A stretch of DNA of 64,000 bases from CAZTAO01 sp964611645 (GCA_964611645.1 CAZTAO010000008.1:1-64000); one strand, 5' to 3'; shown: positions 43,257-52,622, numbered from the stretch's first letter. Notes: a model not told the origin generated them from the letters alone. Translations and numbers: made by a program.

Positions 43257-44462
43257 ATGCGTAAGTTATTACTGGCGGCGGTGGTTGCCGCCATTCTGAT
43301 CTCGAGTGCGGTGTACGCTGCGGATTGGCCCGCGTTCCGGGGTCTAGACGGAAGCGGCATAGCTCAGGAGAAGATTCCCAACAAGAATTGGAACCAGAAG
43401 CCGCCGACCCTTCTGTGGAAGATTGCACTCACGGACGACGGATATGCCGGGCCTTCCGTTGCCAACGGCAAGGTCTTCATCATAGACCACCAGGCCGGAG
43501 GCGCCAAGGACTACGTGCGGGCCCTGGACATCAAGACAGGCAAGGATCTCTGGACCTACGGCTATGACGATGCCACTCAGTCAAACTTCGGGTTTTCCCG
43601 CTCTACTCCCGTGTTCAGCGGCGGTATGGTCTACACAGTGAGCCGGTGGGGGATACTGCTGTGCCTGAACGCCACAAACGGCCAGATAGTTTGGTGGAAG
43701 AACCTGATCGGCGAGTTTGGCGGCACTCGGCCTGGTTGGGACTATGCCTGGTCTCCGTTGGTTGATGGCAACAAGCTTATCGTTCTGCCGGGTGGACAGA
43801 ATGCAGGAGTCGTGGCCTTGGATAAGCGCGACGGGAAAGTGTTGTGGCAGACGCCGGGCGAGACACCGGGATATGCCACTCCTTACATTGCCACCATTCT
43901 GGGCAAGCGCCAGTACGTTTGTTTCTCGACTAGAAACGTATTCGGGATCGATCCGGATAAGGGGGCAGTCCTGTGGTCTCATCCCTGGAAAGCAGGTCCT
44001 GAAGTCAATGCCGCAGCGCCTCTGGTGATTGGGAACAAAGTGTTCATGACCGGTGGGTATGGGACAGGATGCCAGATGATAGAGATCGCCAAGGAAGGCC
44101 CGAAGCTGCTTTGGCAGAACAAAGAGATGCAGCTTCACTTTAGTTCGCCGATCCTCTTCAATGGCTACATCTATGGCACAAGCGACCCCGGCGTTCTTGA
44201 GTGCCTCGACCCTAATACTGGCGCAGCTCTGTGGAAGCAGCCTGGATTTGAGAAGGGTGGGGTAGTGGCAGCGGACGGAGTGATCATAGCCGTTGACGGC
44301 GGCAGTGGCGCTCACGTGATGGTCAAGCTCGCACCGGAAAGCTATCAGGAACTGGGCCGGTTCACCCCGCTCGGCGGACAGTCCTGGACAGCGCCGATCA
44401 TAGCAAACGGCAAACTGATTACCAGAAACAAAGCCGCCCTGGCGTGCTACGACCTGAAGTAG
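43257..44462 (+). CDS. Secreted PQQ-like beta-propeller protein, paralogue 2
   Basis: 401 aa from ATG 43257 (GGAGG upstream), signal peptide LLLAAVVAAILISSAVYAA. Shares the whole layout of paralogue 1: DWPAFRG, NYGFSRSTP versus NFGFSRSTP, WDYAWSPLVDGNKL, QLHFSSPI and a near-identical ending LGRFTPLGGQSWTAPI. A tandem gene duplication with clear divergence. Blade signatures are the same ALDxxTGxxLW type. Likely a surface propeller protein, function unknown. Confidence 0.85.
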   Translation: MRKLLLAAVVAAILISSAVYAADWPAFRGLDGSGIAQEKIPNKNWNQKPPTLLWKIALTDDGYAGPSVANGKVFIIDHQAGGAKDYVRALDIKTGKDLWTYGYDDATQSNFGFSRSTPVFSGGMVYTVSRWGILLCLNATNGQIVWWKNLIGEFGGTRPGWDYAWSPLVDGNKLIVLPGGQNAGVVALDKRDGKVLWQTPGETPGYATPYIATILGKRQYVCFSTRNVFGIDPDKGAVLWSHPWKAGPEVNAAAPLVIGNKVFMTGGYGTGCQMIEIAKEGPKLLWQNKEMQLHFSSPILFNGYIYGTSDPGVLECLDPNTGAALWKQPGFEKGGVVAADGVIIAVDGGSGAHVMVKLAPESYQELGRFTPLGGQSWTAPIIANGKLITRNKAALACYDLK

Positions 44463-44466
44463 CAAC

Positions 44467-45072
44467 ATGCAATACACCTGCAATTTCGGCAAAGGGAAGT
44501 GGAATCCGGACGATTGGCTTATGGTCAAAAGCCCGGATTTCAAGCTTGCCGGTGGATGGGTCCAGCATGAATGCCAGATAACCAACGCTGTTCCCGAGGG
44601 CGCTACCCCGGAAGAGATGCAGTCGGCGAGGTCCAGCGAGACATTCACGGGAATGGTTCTCAAGACCATGTTTCGAGCGCCGGTGACCATAGAGTTGGAG
44701 GCCGCGTTCGACCACAGAATGTGCCCCCTCATCGTTCTTGCGGGAGAACTGGCGGAGACGGACCTGGGTGTGCCCGAATACAGGCAGGATACGCAGATTG
44801 TGGTATATGATGAGGGCTCAATAGTGTGGTCACGGCCTATGTATGCTACCGGCCCCAAGTTGCTGAAGCTTGCCTGGCTTGGCCTTGACCTGAAAGCTCA
44901 CGACAAGCACCGTCTGCGCGTGGAAGTCACTGGAAAGGCGATAGCGGTGACACTGAACGGCCACACGTTCGGCTGCACAGACGAGTGCATACCCGAGGAG
45001 TTCTACGTCGGTATAGCCGGCTGCGAGGGCATCAATCGTTTCTACAGCTTCGCCGTGGCTCCCAGCGAATAG
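44467..45072 (+). CDS. Concanavalin-like domain protein without signal peptide
   Basis: 201 aa beginning 4 bp after the PQQ paralogue. The beta-rich sequence (GMVLKTMFRAPVTIELEAAF, HRLRVEVTGKAIAVTLNGHTFG and GIAGCEGINRFYSFAV) fits a jelly-roll/LamG-like sandwich, as in DUF1961-type proteins, but assignment is tentative. Cytoplasmic by lack of a signal peptide. Likely co-transcribed with the propeller gene upstream and the GH-like gene at 45111. Confidence 0.55.
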   Translation: MQYTCNFGKGKWNPDDWLMVKSPDFKLAGGWVQHECQITNAVPEGATPEEMQSARSSETFTGMVLKTMFRAPVTIELEAAFDHRMCPLIVLAGELAETDLGVPEYRQDTQIVVYDEGSIVWSRPMYATGPKLLKLAWLGLDLKAHDKHRLRVEVTGKAIAVTLNGHTFGCTDECIPEEFYVGIAGCEGINRFYSFAVAPSE

Positions 45073-45110
45073 CTCGTATCGTGTAACACAGACTACTTGA
45101 GGTGACCAAA

Positions 45111-47426
45111 ATGCTCGTCAAACTCGTAGTATCAGTGATTGCCATTATCGTGATGCTCGCAGCCTTCGCGCGGGCCGAGACAAAGCAGCCGGAGATAGCC
45201 TGGCGGATGGATCTCTCGGACAAGTCCTTCGCCGATAAACTCACTGGCAAGAGTCTGTTTCTGAATCCTGGAAACCGCGAGACCAACGAGAACTTCAGTG
45301 TCACCGTCGCTGACGGAGTATTGCGGATCACGGCCAAGTACGGGATAGACGGCGTCAACCAGGGTGACAACGTCCACTTCGACCTTCCCATAGGTGGTTC
45401 CATCGATCTCACCAAGTTCCCGGTCTTCGAGGTCGAGTGGCGGACAACCGCACCGAAGCCTGCCGGGTGTCTTCTGGTCCAGAACACGTGCGTCACCAGG
45501 ACTGGCGACGATGCCAGCTCCTACTACTACCCTTCCTGCGGCGCCACCAACGAGTGGCACACCGATACAAATCAGTTCGTCCCCGACGCGAGCTTCCCAA
45601 CCAGCGGGACGCCGGTTACCTTGAAGTCTGTCTACCTCGCAATATACGCGTGGGCCAATTCATACCCCGGCGAATACACCCTGGAGATTCGTTCTTTCAA
45701 GATTCGTGGCTTCAACGAGGCCGAGGCTGCTGCGGACGCCCCCAAGGTAGAGGTCTTCAAGAACTTCAAACAGATTCCAGCCACTGGCCCGCTGGTCGAG
45801 GATGTCTTCCCATTCGGTCCGTGCGGCTACTGCCGTGGGCCCGAGGGGTATGAGTCTTGGTATGACAACGATGTTCGCTGCCACACCACGGTGAGCACAT
45901 TCCACTACAGCCAGTTCCCGGACGAGAAGGGAGTTTCCAGGAGTGTCCCGGCTTCGGACTATGTCGCATTCAGGAAGCGTGAACTTGAACCTGCCAAGGC
46001 TCGTGGTCTCTACATTATGCCGATGCTTACGTTGCCCGATGTTGTTCGGACTGGCGGGGTCGAGTCCCTCCCGTGGCTTCGCGACTACGCTGCCACCCTG
46101 GCCAAAGCATTCAAGAACGAGCCTTATCTAGCCGGTTGGTTTATCGGCGATGAGACATCGGATGACTTCCTCTGGGGCATTGCCGCGACGGGGGACGCGC
46201 TGCATCGGGCTGACCCCAGCAAGTTGGCAATGTATAACCACTTCGGCATCGAGCGGATAATGCGCTTTGAGCCTTACCTGAATATGGTTATGACGGACTA
46301 CTACCCCATCCACACCACCAAACGCGACCCGTGGGGATACGCCAAGTGGTGCCGGACGCTTTCAGAGAAGACCGACAAGCCGCAATGGATATTCATACCG
46401 GCGTTTGGGCAGTCGGATTGGTTCAAGACCGATAGTTCCTATGCCTATCCTACCCACGCCGAGCTTCGCCTGATGAGCTACCTCGCCCTGGCTAACGGCA
46501 TCAAAGGCATCACCTACTTCCTCTACAGCACGCCGAACATGTTCCCCGGGGTCTTCGATCAGATCGGCAACGCGCTTCCACTGGACGATCCGATTGTAAA
46601 GGATATATCGGAAATGGGCGAAAAGATGATAGAGATCGGCCCGTTCCTGCTCAAGACCAAGCTTCTGCCCCTCAAAGCCGCATCAGCCACCCCGGCGGAT
46701 GCCAGCGGTCTGAGCGTGGGCGTGCGACAGTCGAACGAAGGGAAGTTCGTGGTCGTGGTGAATCAGAGCGTGGACAAGGAACAAGGCGGGAACGTCAACA
46801 TCAACATCGATGACTATGCGGGCGATGCAGCCATGTACGACCTCTATACTCTGAAGCAATTGACCAAACCTGGAGAGACTCGATTCGAAGTCGCCCCCCT
46901 GGCTCCTGGCGACGGGCGCATTTACTACCGTGGCAACAAAGATCGGTTTGAGGCTGTCAAGAAGATGATGCTTCAGAGGCGCGCGCTTGAGATAGTCCGA
47001 GTGGCCAATCTGGACAGGCTGGTGGCCCAGCGGTGGGGGATGGATGTGAAGGCAATAGACGCCCAGTTTGCCAAAGCGAAGTCGGCAGCCCGCACCGGTG
47101 GCACCGCGCAGGCCCAGAAAGCCGAAGATATGGTTGCGGCGATTGTGAAGGGCGATAGCGATATGGCCAAGTGCCGCAGAGTCCTGGCCGATGCCAGAAT
47201 GACCCTGGGCCGCGCCTACCTTACCGTCCACAGCGGCTACAACACCGCATGGCCCGGCTGCGAGGCGATGCTGGATGCCCCGATCAATCTCTGGAACCAG
47301 TTCGGCCCGCTGCAGGAAGATTACTACCTGGGCAAGAAAGACGGCCTTACCCCCAAGCTCCAGCAGATCCTGACCGATGCTCAAGCCCTCCTGGATAAGG
47401 CCAAGACCAGCAGGACGGACAAGTAG
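45111..47426 (+). CDS. Secreted GH-like protein with N-terminal beta-domain and TIM barrel
   Basis: 771 aa from ATG 45111 (GAGGTG upstream), signal peptide VKLVVSVIAIIVMLAAFARA. Residues about 25-210 are a beta-sandwich of carbohydrate-binding type. Residues about 225-500 look like a GH42/GH-A barrel: SYxVxEPAKARGLYIMPML, YLAGWFIGDETSDD (an acid at a barrel strand end typical of the acid/base), MVMTDYYPIH, WIFIPAFGQSD and YFLYSTPN. A beta-domain and a helical tail follow. Probably an extracellular glycosidase. Final family assignment needs a profile search. Confidence 0.68.
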   Translation: MLVKLVVSVIAIIVMLAAFARAETKQPEIAWRMDLSDKSFADKLTGKSLFLNPGNRETNENFSVTVADGVLRITAKYGIDGVNQGDNVHFDLPIGGSIDLTKFPVFEVEWRTTAPKPAGCLLVQNTCVTRTGDDASSYYYPSCGATNEWHTDTNQFVPDASFPTSGTPVTLKSVYLAIYAWANSYPGEYTLEIRSFKIRGFNEAEAAADAPKVEVFKNFKQIPATGPLVEDVFPFGPCGYCRGPEGYESWYDNDVRCHTTVSTFHYSQFPDEKGVSRSVPASDYVAFRKRELEPAKARGLYIMPMLTLPDVVRTGGVESLPWLRDYAATLAKAFKNEPYLAGWFIGDETSDDFLWGIAATGDALHRADPSKLAMYNHFGIERIMRFEPYLNMVMTDYYPIHTTKRDPWGYAKWCRTLSEKTDKPQWIFIPAFGQSDWFKTDSSYAYPTHAELRLMSYLALANGIKGITYFLYSTPNMFPGVFDQIGNALPLDDPIVKDISEMGEKMIEIGPFLLKTKLLPLKAASATPADASGLSVGVRQSNEGKFVVVVNQSVDKEQGGNVNINIDDYAGDAAMYDLYTLKQLTKPGETRFEVAPLAPGDGRIYYRGNKDRFEAVKKMMLQRRALEIVRVANLDRLVAQRWGMDVKAIDAQFAKAKSAARTGGTAQAQKAEDMVAAIVKGDSDMAKCRRVLADARMTLGRAYLTVHSGYNTAWPGCEAMLDAPINLWNQFGPLQEDYYLGKKDGLTPKLQQILTDAQALLDKAKTSRTDK

Positions 47427-47436
47427 CAGACACAAC

Positions 47437-47521
47437 GCCTCTCCCCGACCTGGCGGGGAGAGGCCTTGCCCGAAAGCAGACCCTGGCGAAGCGGGGCTGC
47501 GAAAGGGGCTGGGATGAGGGG
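47437..47521. repeat. CTCTCCC-type palindromic repeat, long form
   Basis: Same long form as 43041-43133, lying between the convergent ends of the GH-like and NeuB genes. Confidence 0.85.
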
Positions 47522-47564
47522 TATAGACTAACCTTTCGGGGTATTATCCACCGTCGCAAACGGA

Positions 47565-48383
47565 CTACTCCGCAAACCTTGCCCTCACGAAATCCCTTAT
47601 TTCCAGTTCTTCCGGTATCGGCTGCTTGGCTCCGCAGCCTATCATCTGCTCGATCTCTTCCACCTGCTCGCACAACTGCGCCAACTCGCGCGGGGTCATT
47701 GCGCAGATGTGGTCGGTGCCCGGCATATCCCTGCTCATGGTGAAGTGCTTTTCCAACACCCTCCCTCCGAGAGCCACCGCCGCAAGGCACGCGCTGAGCC
47801 CGATCTGGTGGTCGGAGTACCCTATCACGTGCCCCGGAAACGCCTCCGCCAGAGTGCCTATGCACTTCAGATTCGCCTGATCCGGCTTGGCAGGATACTG
47901 CGTTGTGCAATGGAGTATCGCGATATCCCCGATCTTGTCCAGTCTGGCCAGAGATTGCTGTATCTCCTGGATGGTAGCCATGCCGGTAGACAAGTAGACC
48001 TTCTTTGTCGTACCGGCGTTGGCATTCACTGTATCCAGAATGGCGCAATTGGTCATCACGCCGCTGGCGATCTTGATAGACTTGCAGCCGACTTCCTCAC
48101 ACAGAAACTTCGCGCGCTCCGCGCTGAACGGCGCACTCATGAACTCGATTCCCAGGTCCTCCGCCATTTTCTTGAACTCGAAGTGTTTGGCGTCGGGAAC
48201 CGCGACCCTGTCGAACCATTCGCGCTCGGGGTCGTCCGCGGGGAACTGGTCGCCGGTGTAGGACTGGAACTTGGCAATGTCCGCGCCGCTCTGCGCTGCC
48301 AGTTCCAGCATCTTGGCGGCGATATCCCACGCGCCGTGGTGGTTCTCACCAATCTCTGCAATGATGGTTGTCTGCCGGCTCAT
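47565..48383 (-). CDS. NeuB-family sialic-acid-type synthase, without SAF domain
   Basis: 272 aa TIM barrel of the NeuB/LegI/PseI/SpsE group, which condenses phosphoenolpyruvate with N-acyl hexoses. Features: EIGENHHGAWDIA, DIAKFQSY, FMSAPFSAERAKFL, KIASGVMTN, LHCTTQYPA, GYSDHQIG and LEKHFTMSRDMPGTDH. The family normally runs to ~340 aa with a C-terminal antifreeze-like SAF domain; that domain is absent here. Downstream of the DegT gene by 4 bp, so both may make a nonulosonic-acid-like sugar. Substrate unknown. Confidence 0.82.
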   Translation of the reverse strand: MSRQTTIIAEIGENHHGAWDIAAKMLELAAQSGADIAKFQSYTGDQFPADDPEREWFDRVAVPDAKHFEFKKMAEDLGIEFMSAPFSAERAKFLCEEVGCKSIKIASGVMTNCAILDTVNANAGTTKKVYLSTGMATIQEIQQSLARLDKIGDIAILHCTTQYPAKPDQANLKCIGTLAEAFPGHVIGYSDHQIGLSACLAAVALGGRVLEKHFTMSRDMPGTDHICAMTPRELAQLCEQVEEIEQMIGCGAKQPIPEELEIRDFVRARFAE

Positions 48384-48387
48384 CTCT

Positions 48388-49623
48388 CTACCCCTTCAGC
48401 TTCTTGATAGCGGCCTTGGTGGAGTCCACCAGGTAGGCGATGGTGTTGTCTTCGATGCCGCTCCACCACGGGAAGCTGAACGAGTTGTCCCACCACTTGT
48501 CGAGCACGGGGCAGTCCTGGTCCCCGAAGCCCATCTTCTGGAACAGTGGGAACCGGTATAGAGGGTAATACTGCACGATAGCGCGTATCTTGTACTCGTT
48601 TACCAGAATATCCATCAGGTCGTTGCGGTCCTTGCCGAACTTGGAACCATCGAAGTGCAGCACGAACTGATGGTACAGGTGCTTGTATCCCGCGGGAACC
48701 TTGGCGAATGTGATCTCCGGAGTGTCTGCCATGGCGCCGATGATCATTCTGGCCTGTGTGATTAGGGTCTCGTTCACGGCGTCCAGAGTCTTGAGTTCCG
48801 CGCTGCCGACCGCGCACTGCGCTTCGCCGAGGCAGTAGTTGTTCGGCCATACTCCCTCGATGTCGATGTCGCAGACGCTCATCGCGGGAACCCAGTATCG
48901 CTCGCGCTCGTAGTCGAAGCCGCGAATGCCGTTGTGGCGGATGCCCGGGACCAGCTTGGCGTCTGCGTCAGCCTTGACTGTGAGGATCCCGCCCTCGCCG
49001 AGGGTGGTGATATTCTTAGCGCCGTGCCAGCTAAAGCAGCCAAAATCACCGAACGTGCCGACCTTCTGGCCGTTGATGGAAGCGCCGGGAGCCTGGGCGC
49101 AGTCTTCCACCACGCGCAAGTTATGCTTCTTGGCTATAGCCATCACTGCAGCCATATCCACGGGCATCCCCAACAGGTGCACCACAACAATCGCCTTCGT
49201 TTTTGGGGTTATCTTCTTCTCGATATCTTTGGGGTCGACAACCCAGGTCTTGGGGTCGATATCGGCCCAGACTATCTTCGCGCCGGTCGAGCCAAACGGA
49301 ATGGCGGTAGCGCAGAAAGTATAGGCCGGGATGATGACCTCATCCCCTGGCCCGACTCGACACAGGATCGCGGACAACTTGAGCGCGTTGGTGGCATTGT
49401 CCACGGCAAACGCGTGGTTCGCGCCCAGATACTCCTTGACGTCCGCCTCAAACTGTTTCATGAACCCGCCCTGGGTCTGCCCTTCGGTGTCCCGCATTAC
49501 TTTGAGGACGGCCTTTATTGCGTCCTCGGAGTATCCGTGCATCCTGCCGGGAAACGGTACCTTGTAGCCGGCCACTGTGCCGCGCCCGCTGGCGTCATCT
49601 GTCTTGATCTTGCCTGTAGCCAT
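48388..49623 (-). CDS. DegT/DnrJ/EryC1/StrS-family PLP aminotransferase
   Basis: 411 aa from the ATG at 49623 (GGAGGAAT upstream). Sugar-nucleotide aminotransferase: NATNALKLSAI for the phosphate group, VVEDCAQAPGA, and CFSWHGAKNITTLGEGG with Lys203 as the PLP lysine. Paralogous to the enzyme at 19066. It lies between the GntR gene and neuB-like gene and probably supplies an amino sugar precursor for nonulosonic-acid-type glycan synthesis. Confidence 0.9.
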   Translation of the reverse strand: MATGKIKTDDASGRGTVAGYKVPFPGRMHGYSEDAIKAVLKVMRDTEGQTQGGFMKQFEADVKEYLGANHAFAVDNATNALKLSAILCRVGPGDEVIIPAYTFCATAIPFGSTGAKIVWADIDPKTWVVDPKDIEKKITPKTKAIVVVHLLGMPVDMAAVMAIAKKHNLRVVEDCAQAPGASINGQKVGTFGDFGCFSWHGAKNITTLGEGGILTVKADADAKLVPGIRHNGIRGFDYERERYWVPAMSVCDIDIEGVWPNNYCLGEAQCAVGSAELKTLDAVNETLITQARMIIGAMADTPEITFAKVPAGYKHLYHQFVLHFDGSKFGKDRNDLMDILVNEYKIRAIVQYYPLYRFPLFQKMGFGDQDCPVLDKWWDNSFSFPWWSGIEDNTIAYLVDSTKAAIKKLKG

Positions 49624-49707
49624 CCTGATTCCTCCGATTGTTCTTCGCATTGGTAGATTTGGGATTCTGTGATAACAGTGGCGAGCTAAGCCGCCAACCG
49701 ACTTGTT

Positions 49708-50400
49708 CTAGCCAAGAAGCTTGTACAACACCAGGTCACGCCCTTCACGAATGTGCGCCCGCGCCACGCTTTCGGCCTTTTCCGGGTCGCCCGCTTCCAG
49801 TGCGTCCACAATATGGCCGTGGAGCACGGCGCCCTGACCTTGCCTGTCGCTCCTGGGGAAAAGTTGCGATGAGGATAGCGAGACCAGGTCCCGGAACTGC
49901 CACGTTTCCGACTGAAAACAGATCGGGTTCGCGAACCGGATCAGACGGCTGTTGCCGCATTCCCGCACAAGCCTTTCGTGGAACGCGATCTCTTCGTCAT
50001 CCGGCCCGTCCCCCTGTTTGTCCAGGTCTGTAGCCAACTCTCTCAGATCAGCCAGCGCCTCTTCCGATATCCTGGGGGTCAGCAGCCTTGCCGCCATCCC
50101 TTCAACCATCTCGCGCACTTCGTATACTTCTATGATGTCCCTGAAAGTGACCTCACAGACGATCCGAGTGCGGGAACCCACGCGCTTTACGATTCCCTCA
50201 TTCTCCAACTCGACCAGAGCCTCGCGCACGGGGGCACGACTGACGTGAAGCATGTCGGCGATCTGACGCTCAACCACGGCTTCCCCGGGCTTCAGTTCGG
50301 CCTTGTAGATCATCTCACGGATGCGGCGGTACACTTCTACTCGCAGGTTCTTTGTCGGAACCTTGCGAGGCAGTCCCGTCGGTTGCTCTGTGTTTCCCAC
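49708..50400 (-). CDS. GntR family regulator, FadR/FCD subfamily
   Basis: 230 aa, starting with GTG at 50400 after GGAGGTAA. N-terminal winged helix (VYRRIREMIYKAELKPGEAV, then RQIADMLHVSRAPVREALVELENEGIV) and a C-terminal all-helical FCD domain (IIEVYEVREMVEGMAARLL, FHERLVRECGNSRLIRF and a final HIREG with conserved His) that usually binds a metal-chelated carboxylate ligand. Likely the local regulator of the degT/neuB genes transcribed in the same direction. Confidence 0.88.
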   Translation of the reverse strand: MGNTEQPTGLPRKVPTKNLRVEVYRRIREMIYKAELKPGEAVVERQIADMLHVSRAPVREALVELENEGIVKRVGSRTRIVCEVTFRDIIEVYEVREMVEGMAARLLTPRISEEALADLRELATDLDKQGDGPDDEEIAFHERLVRECGNSRLIRFANPICFQSETWQFRDLVSLSSSQLFPRSDRQGQGAVLHGHIVDALEAGDPEKAESVARAHIREGRDLVLYKLLG

Positions 50401-50588
50401 TTTACCTCCAACTGTTAGGCCCCGCTACCATCGGTAAACCTGCGGTCGACCATTCTTCCGTAATTCTAACCAATGAGTGGTTGCCTGTCAATGCCGCTGG
50501 ACAATTCGTGTGGCGTGGAAATCCTGTGGAGTTCTGGGTTGTGAGTTCCGGGGCCCTATGTTCACTAGCGCGCTGACAAGCCAGGCCG

Positions 50589-50752
50589 GTTTCGACTACG
50601 CTCAACCGGCGTTGCTGTTCGTAGAGCGAAGTCGAAACGGATAACAGCGTAATACCTGCGGTTTTGACTACGCTCAACCGGCGGTGTCGTCCGTAGAGCG
50701 AAGTCGAAACGGACAGCGGCGTGCTATACACGATTTCGACTGCGCTCAACCA
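50589..50752. repeat. Tandem GTTTCGACTACGCTC hairpins (two and a half copies)
   Basis: Two full units, each with a GTTT(C/T)GACTACGCTC arm and a GAGCGAAGTCGAAAC arm (50589-50638 and 50660-50710), are followed by a half unit (50733-50752). They fill the 501-bp gap between gntR and ffh. No gene is supported in that gap. Confidence 0.8.
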
Positions 50753-50772
50753 GACTTGTGGCCTCGTGAACA

Positions 50773-50801
50773 TTGACAATTCCCCATTCTCGGACTATAC
50801 T
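50773..50801 (+). promoter_or_regulatory. Promoter of the ffh/rpsP operon
   Basis: A perfect -35 TTGACA (50773-50778), 17-bp spacer and -10 TATACT (50796-50801). The start near 50808 gives a ~94-nt leader with a hairpin around GGAGA...TCTCC. Confidence 0.8.
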
Positions 50802-50901
50802 TTTATGATGTATCTGGAGACCTGCTTTGGGGGAGGGGACGGAGATGCTCTCTTCCCTCTTTTGTCGTTTGTCTCCGTAAGGTAAACTATGGTGCGAGCC
50901 T

Positions 50902-52251
50902 GTGTTTGAGGCCCTTTCCGACAAACTGCAGAACGTGTTCAAGAAGCTGCGTAATCGCGGTGGATTGACCGAACAGGAAGTAAGCGAGGCGCTGCGGGAA
51001 GTCCGGTTGGTGCTTCTCGAAGCTGACGTCAACTTCAAGGTTGTCAAAGACTTCGTGGCTCGGGTGAAAGAGCGCGCTATCGGAACGGACGTGCTGCAGG
51101 GGCTGAACCCTGTCCAGCAGGTCGTTAAGATAGTCAACGAAGAGTTGATAGCGCTTCTGGGCGGCGCACAGGCGAAGCTCAAGGTGGCCGACAGGCCGCC
51201 TAGCGTTATCATGGTTGCGGGTCTGCAGGGTTCGGGTAAGACTACTACGGTAGCCAAACTGGCCCTGAGCTTGCTGAAACAGGGGAAGCGTCCGCTGATG
51301 GTCGCCGGTGATGTCTATAGGCCTGCGGCTATCAAGCAGTTGCAGACCCTGGGCGAGCAGGTTGGGGTAGAGGTCTTCGAATCCGGCGACAAGAACGACG
51401 CGGTCGTAGTCGCAAAGGGCGCGATGGCCTACGCGGCCAGAAACGGCCATGACCCTATACTGATAGACGTTGCAGGTCGGCTCCACATCGACGAAGAGAT
51501 GATGTCGGAGCTGAAGCGGCTTCGTAAGGCTGTAGACATAACAGAGGTTCTGCTGGTTGTCGATGCGATGACTGGGCAGGACGCGGTCAATGTGGCGAGC
51601 CAGTTCAACGAGGCTCTCGACATAGACGGCGTGGTGCTCACGAAGATGGACGGCGACGCCAGAGGCGGAGCCGCGCTGTCGGTGAAGTCGGTCACGGGTA
51701 AGCCTATTAAGTTCGTAGGCACGAGCGAGAAGCTCGACGGCCTGGAGCCGTTCCATCCGGACCGAATGGCATCGCGGATACTCGGAATGGGCGATGTGCT
51801 GAGCCTGATAGAAAAGACTCAGCAGAACGTTACCGAGCAGCAGGCCATCGATATGGAGCGCAAGTTCAGGGAGAACCGGTTCGACCTGAACGACTACCTT
51901 GAGCAGCTTCAGAGAATGAAGCAGATGGGCCCTCTGGACCAGATCCTGGGGATGATCCCGGGAATGGGCGGTCTGACCAAGAAGCTCAAGGACGCCAAGG
52001 TAGACGAAAAGCAGATGGCCAGAGTTGAGGCAATCATCTGCTCGATGACGAAGGATGAGCGAAGCGATCCGACCATTCTGAACGCCAGCCGCCGCAGGCG
52101 AATAGCATCTGGCAGCGGGACTACCGTGCAGAATGTGAACGAGCTGATGAATCAGTTTGCGGAGATGAAGAAGATGCTTCGCGCATTCACCGGCGCGGAA
52201 GCGTCCGGGAAGAAGCGAGGCAAAATGCCTCAATTTCCGATGTTCAAGTAG
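50902..52251 (+). CDS. ffh: Signal recognition particle protein Ffh (SRP54)
   Basis: 449 aa, GTG start (an in-frame stop lies at 50878). GTPase that targets membrane proteins to FtsY/SecYEG with the SRP RNA. N domain (1-90), G domain with [14 protein letters not shown] (P-loop), [27 protein letters not shown] and [14 protein letters not shown], and a Met-rich M domain (about 330-430, [20 protein letters not shown]). C terminus ends with basic [14 protein letters not shown]. First gene of a translation/secretion operon. Confidence 0.96.
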   Translation: MFEALSDKLQNVFKKLRNRGGLTEQEVSEALREVRLVLLEADVNFKVVKDFVARVKERAIGTDVLQGLNPVQQVVKIVNEELIALLGGAQAKLKVADRPPSVIMVAGLQGSGKTTTVAKLALSLLKQGKRPLMVAGDVYRPAAIKQLQTLGEQVGVEVFESGDKNDAVVVAKGAMAYAARNGHDPILIDVAGRLHIDEEMMSELKRLRKAVDITEVLLVVDAMTGQDAVNVASQFNEALDIDGVVLTKMDGDARGGAALSVKSVTGKPIKFVGTSEKLDGLEPFHPDRMASRILGMGDVLSLIEKTQQNVTEQQAIDMERKFRENRFDLNDYLEQLQRMKQMGPLDQILGMIPGMGGLTKKLKDAKVDEKQMARVEAIICSMTKDERSDPTILNASRRRRIASGSGTTVQNVNELMNQFAEMKKMLRAFTGAEASGKKRGKMPQFPMFK

Positions 52252-52259
52252 CTATCTAT

Positions 52260-52299
52260 CCCTCTCCCCTCGCAAGGGGAGAGGGCTGGGGTGAGGGGT
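52260..52299. repeat. CTCTCCC-type palindromic repeat between ffh and rpsP
   Basis: Short form: CCCTCTCCCC, GCAA loop, GGGGAGAGGG, then GGGGTGAGGGG. Lies within an operon rather than between units. Confidence 0.8.
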
Positions 52300-52304
52300 C
52301 TCGC

Positions 52305-52339
52305 AACTCAGAACCCAGAACTCACAACTCAGAACTCAC
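52305..52339. repeat. Heptamer tandem repeat (AACTCAG, five units)
   Basis: AACTCAG, AACCCAG, AACTCAC, AACTCAG and AACTCAC in direct succession, ending 13 bp before the rpsP start. Another 7-bp-period array with a different unit from the one at 2622. Confidence 0.8.
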
Positions 52340-52352
52340 ATGGAGGGTATCT

Positions 52353-52622
52353 TTGGTTAGAATCAGACTCAGAAGAATGGGCGCGAAGAAGCGAGCGTTT
52401 TACCGAATAGTTGTTGCGGACCAGCATGCGGCGCGCAACGGCCGGTTCATTGAGAACATAGGCACCTATGATCCCAACACCGACCCGCCTACGCTCAAGC
52501 TGGACGTTGACAAGGCAAGCGCTTGGCTCGCGAAGGGCGCGCAGCCGTCGGATACAACTCGTGGACTGCTCAAGAGGCAGGGCCTGCTGGGTGGAATGAC
52601 CCCAAAGGCATCGACCGAATAG
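52353..52622 (+). CDS. rpsP: 30S ribosomal protein S16
   Basis: 89 aa, TTG start with GGAGGG upstream. [40 protein letters not shown] split over residues 2-42 is the S16 signature. Second gene of the ffh operon. Confidence 0.97.
   Translation: MVRIRLRRMGAKKRAFYRIVVADQHAARNGRFIENIGTYDPNTDPPTLKLDVDKASAWLAKGAQPSDTTRGLLKRQGLLGGMTPKASTE

Noticed and set aside
50808..50901. 4.5S (SRP) RNA upstream of ffh
   Set aside because: A hairpin is present but the conserved GGAAGCAGCC-type tetraloop region of SRP RNA is absent.
50887..52233. Open frame of 448 codons opposite ffh
   Set aside because: Antisense to a universally conserved gene, with no start site or motif.
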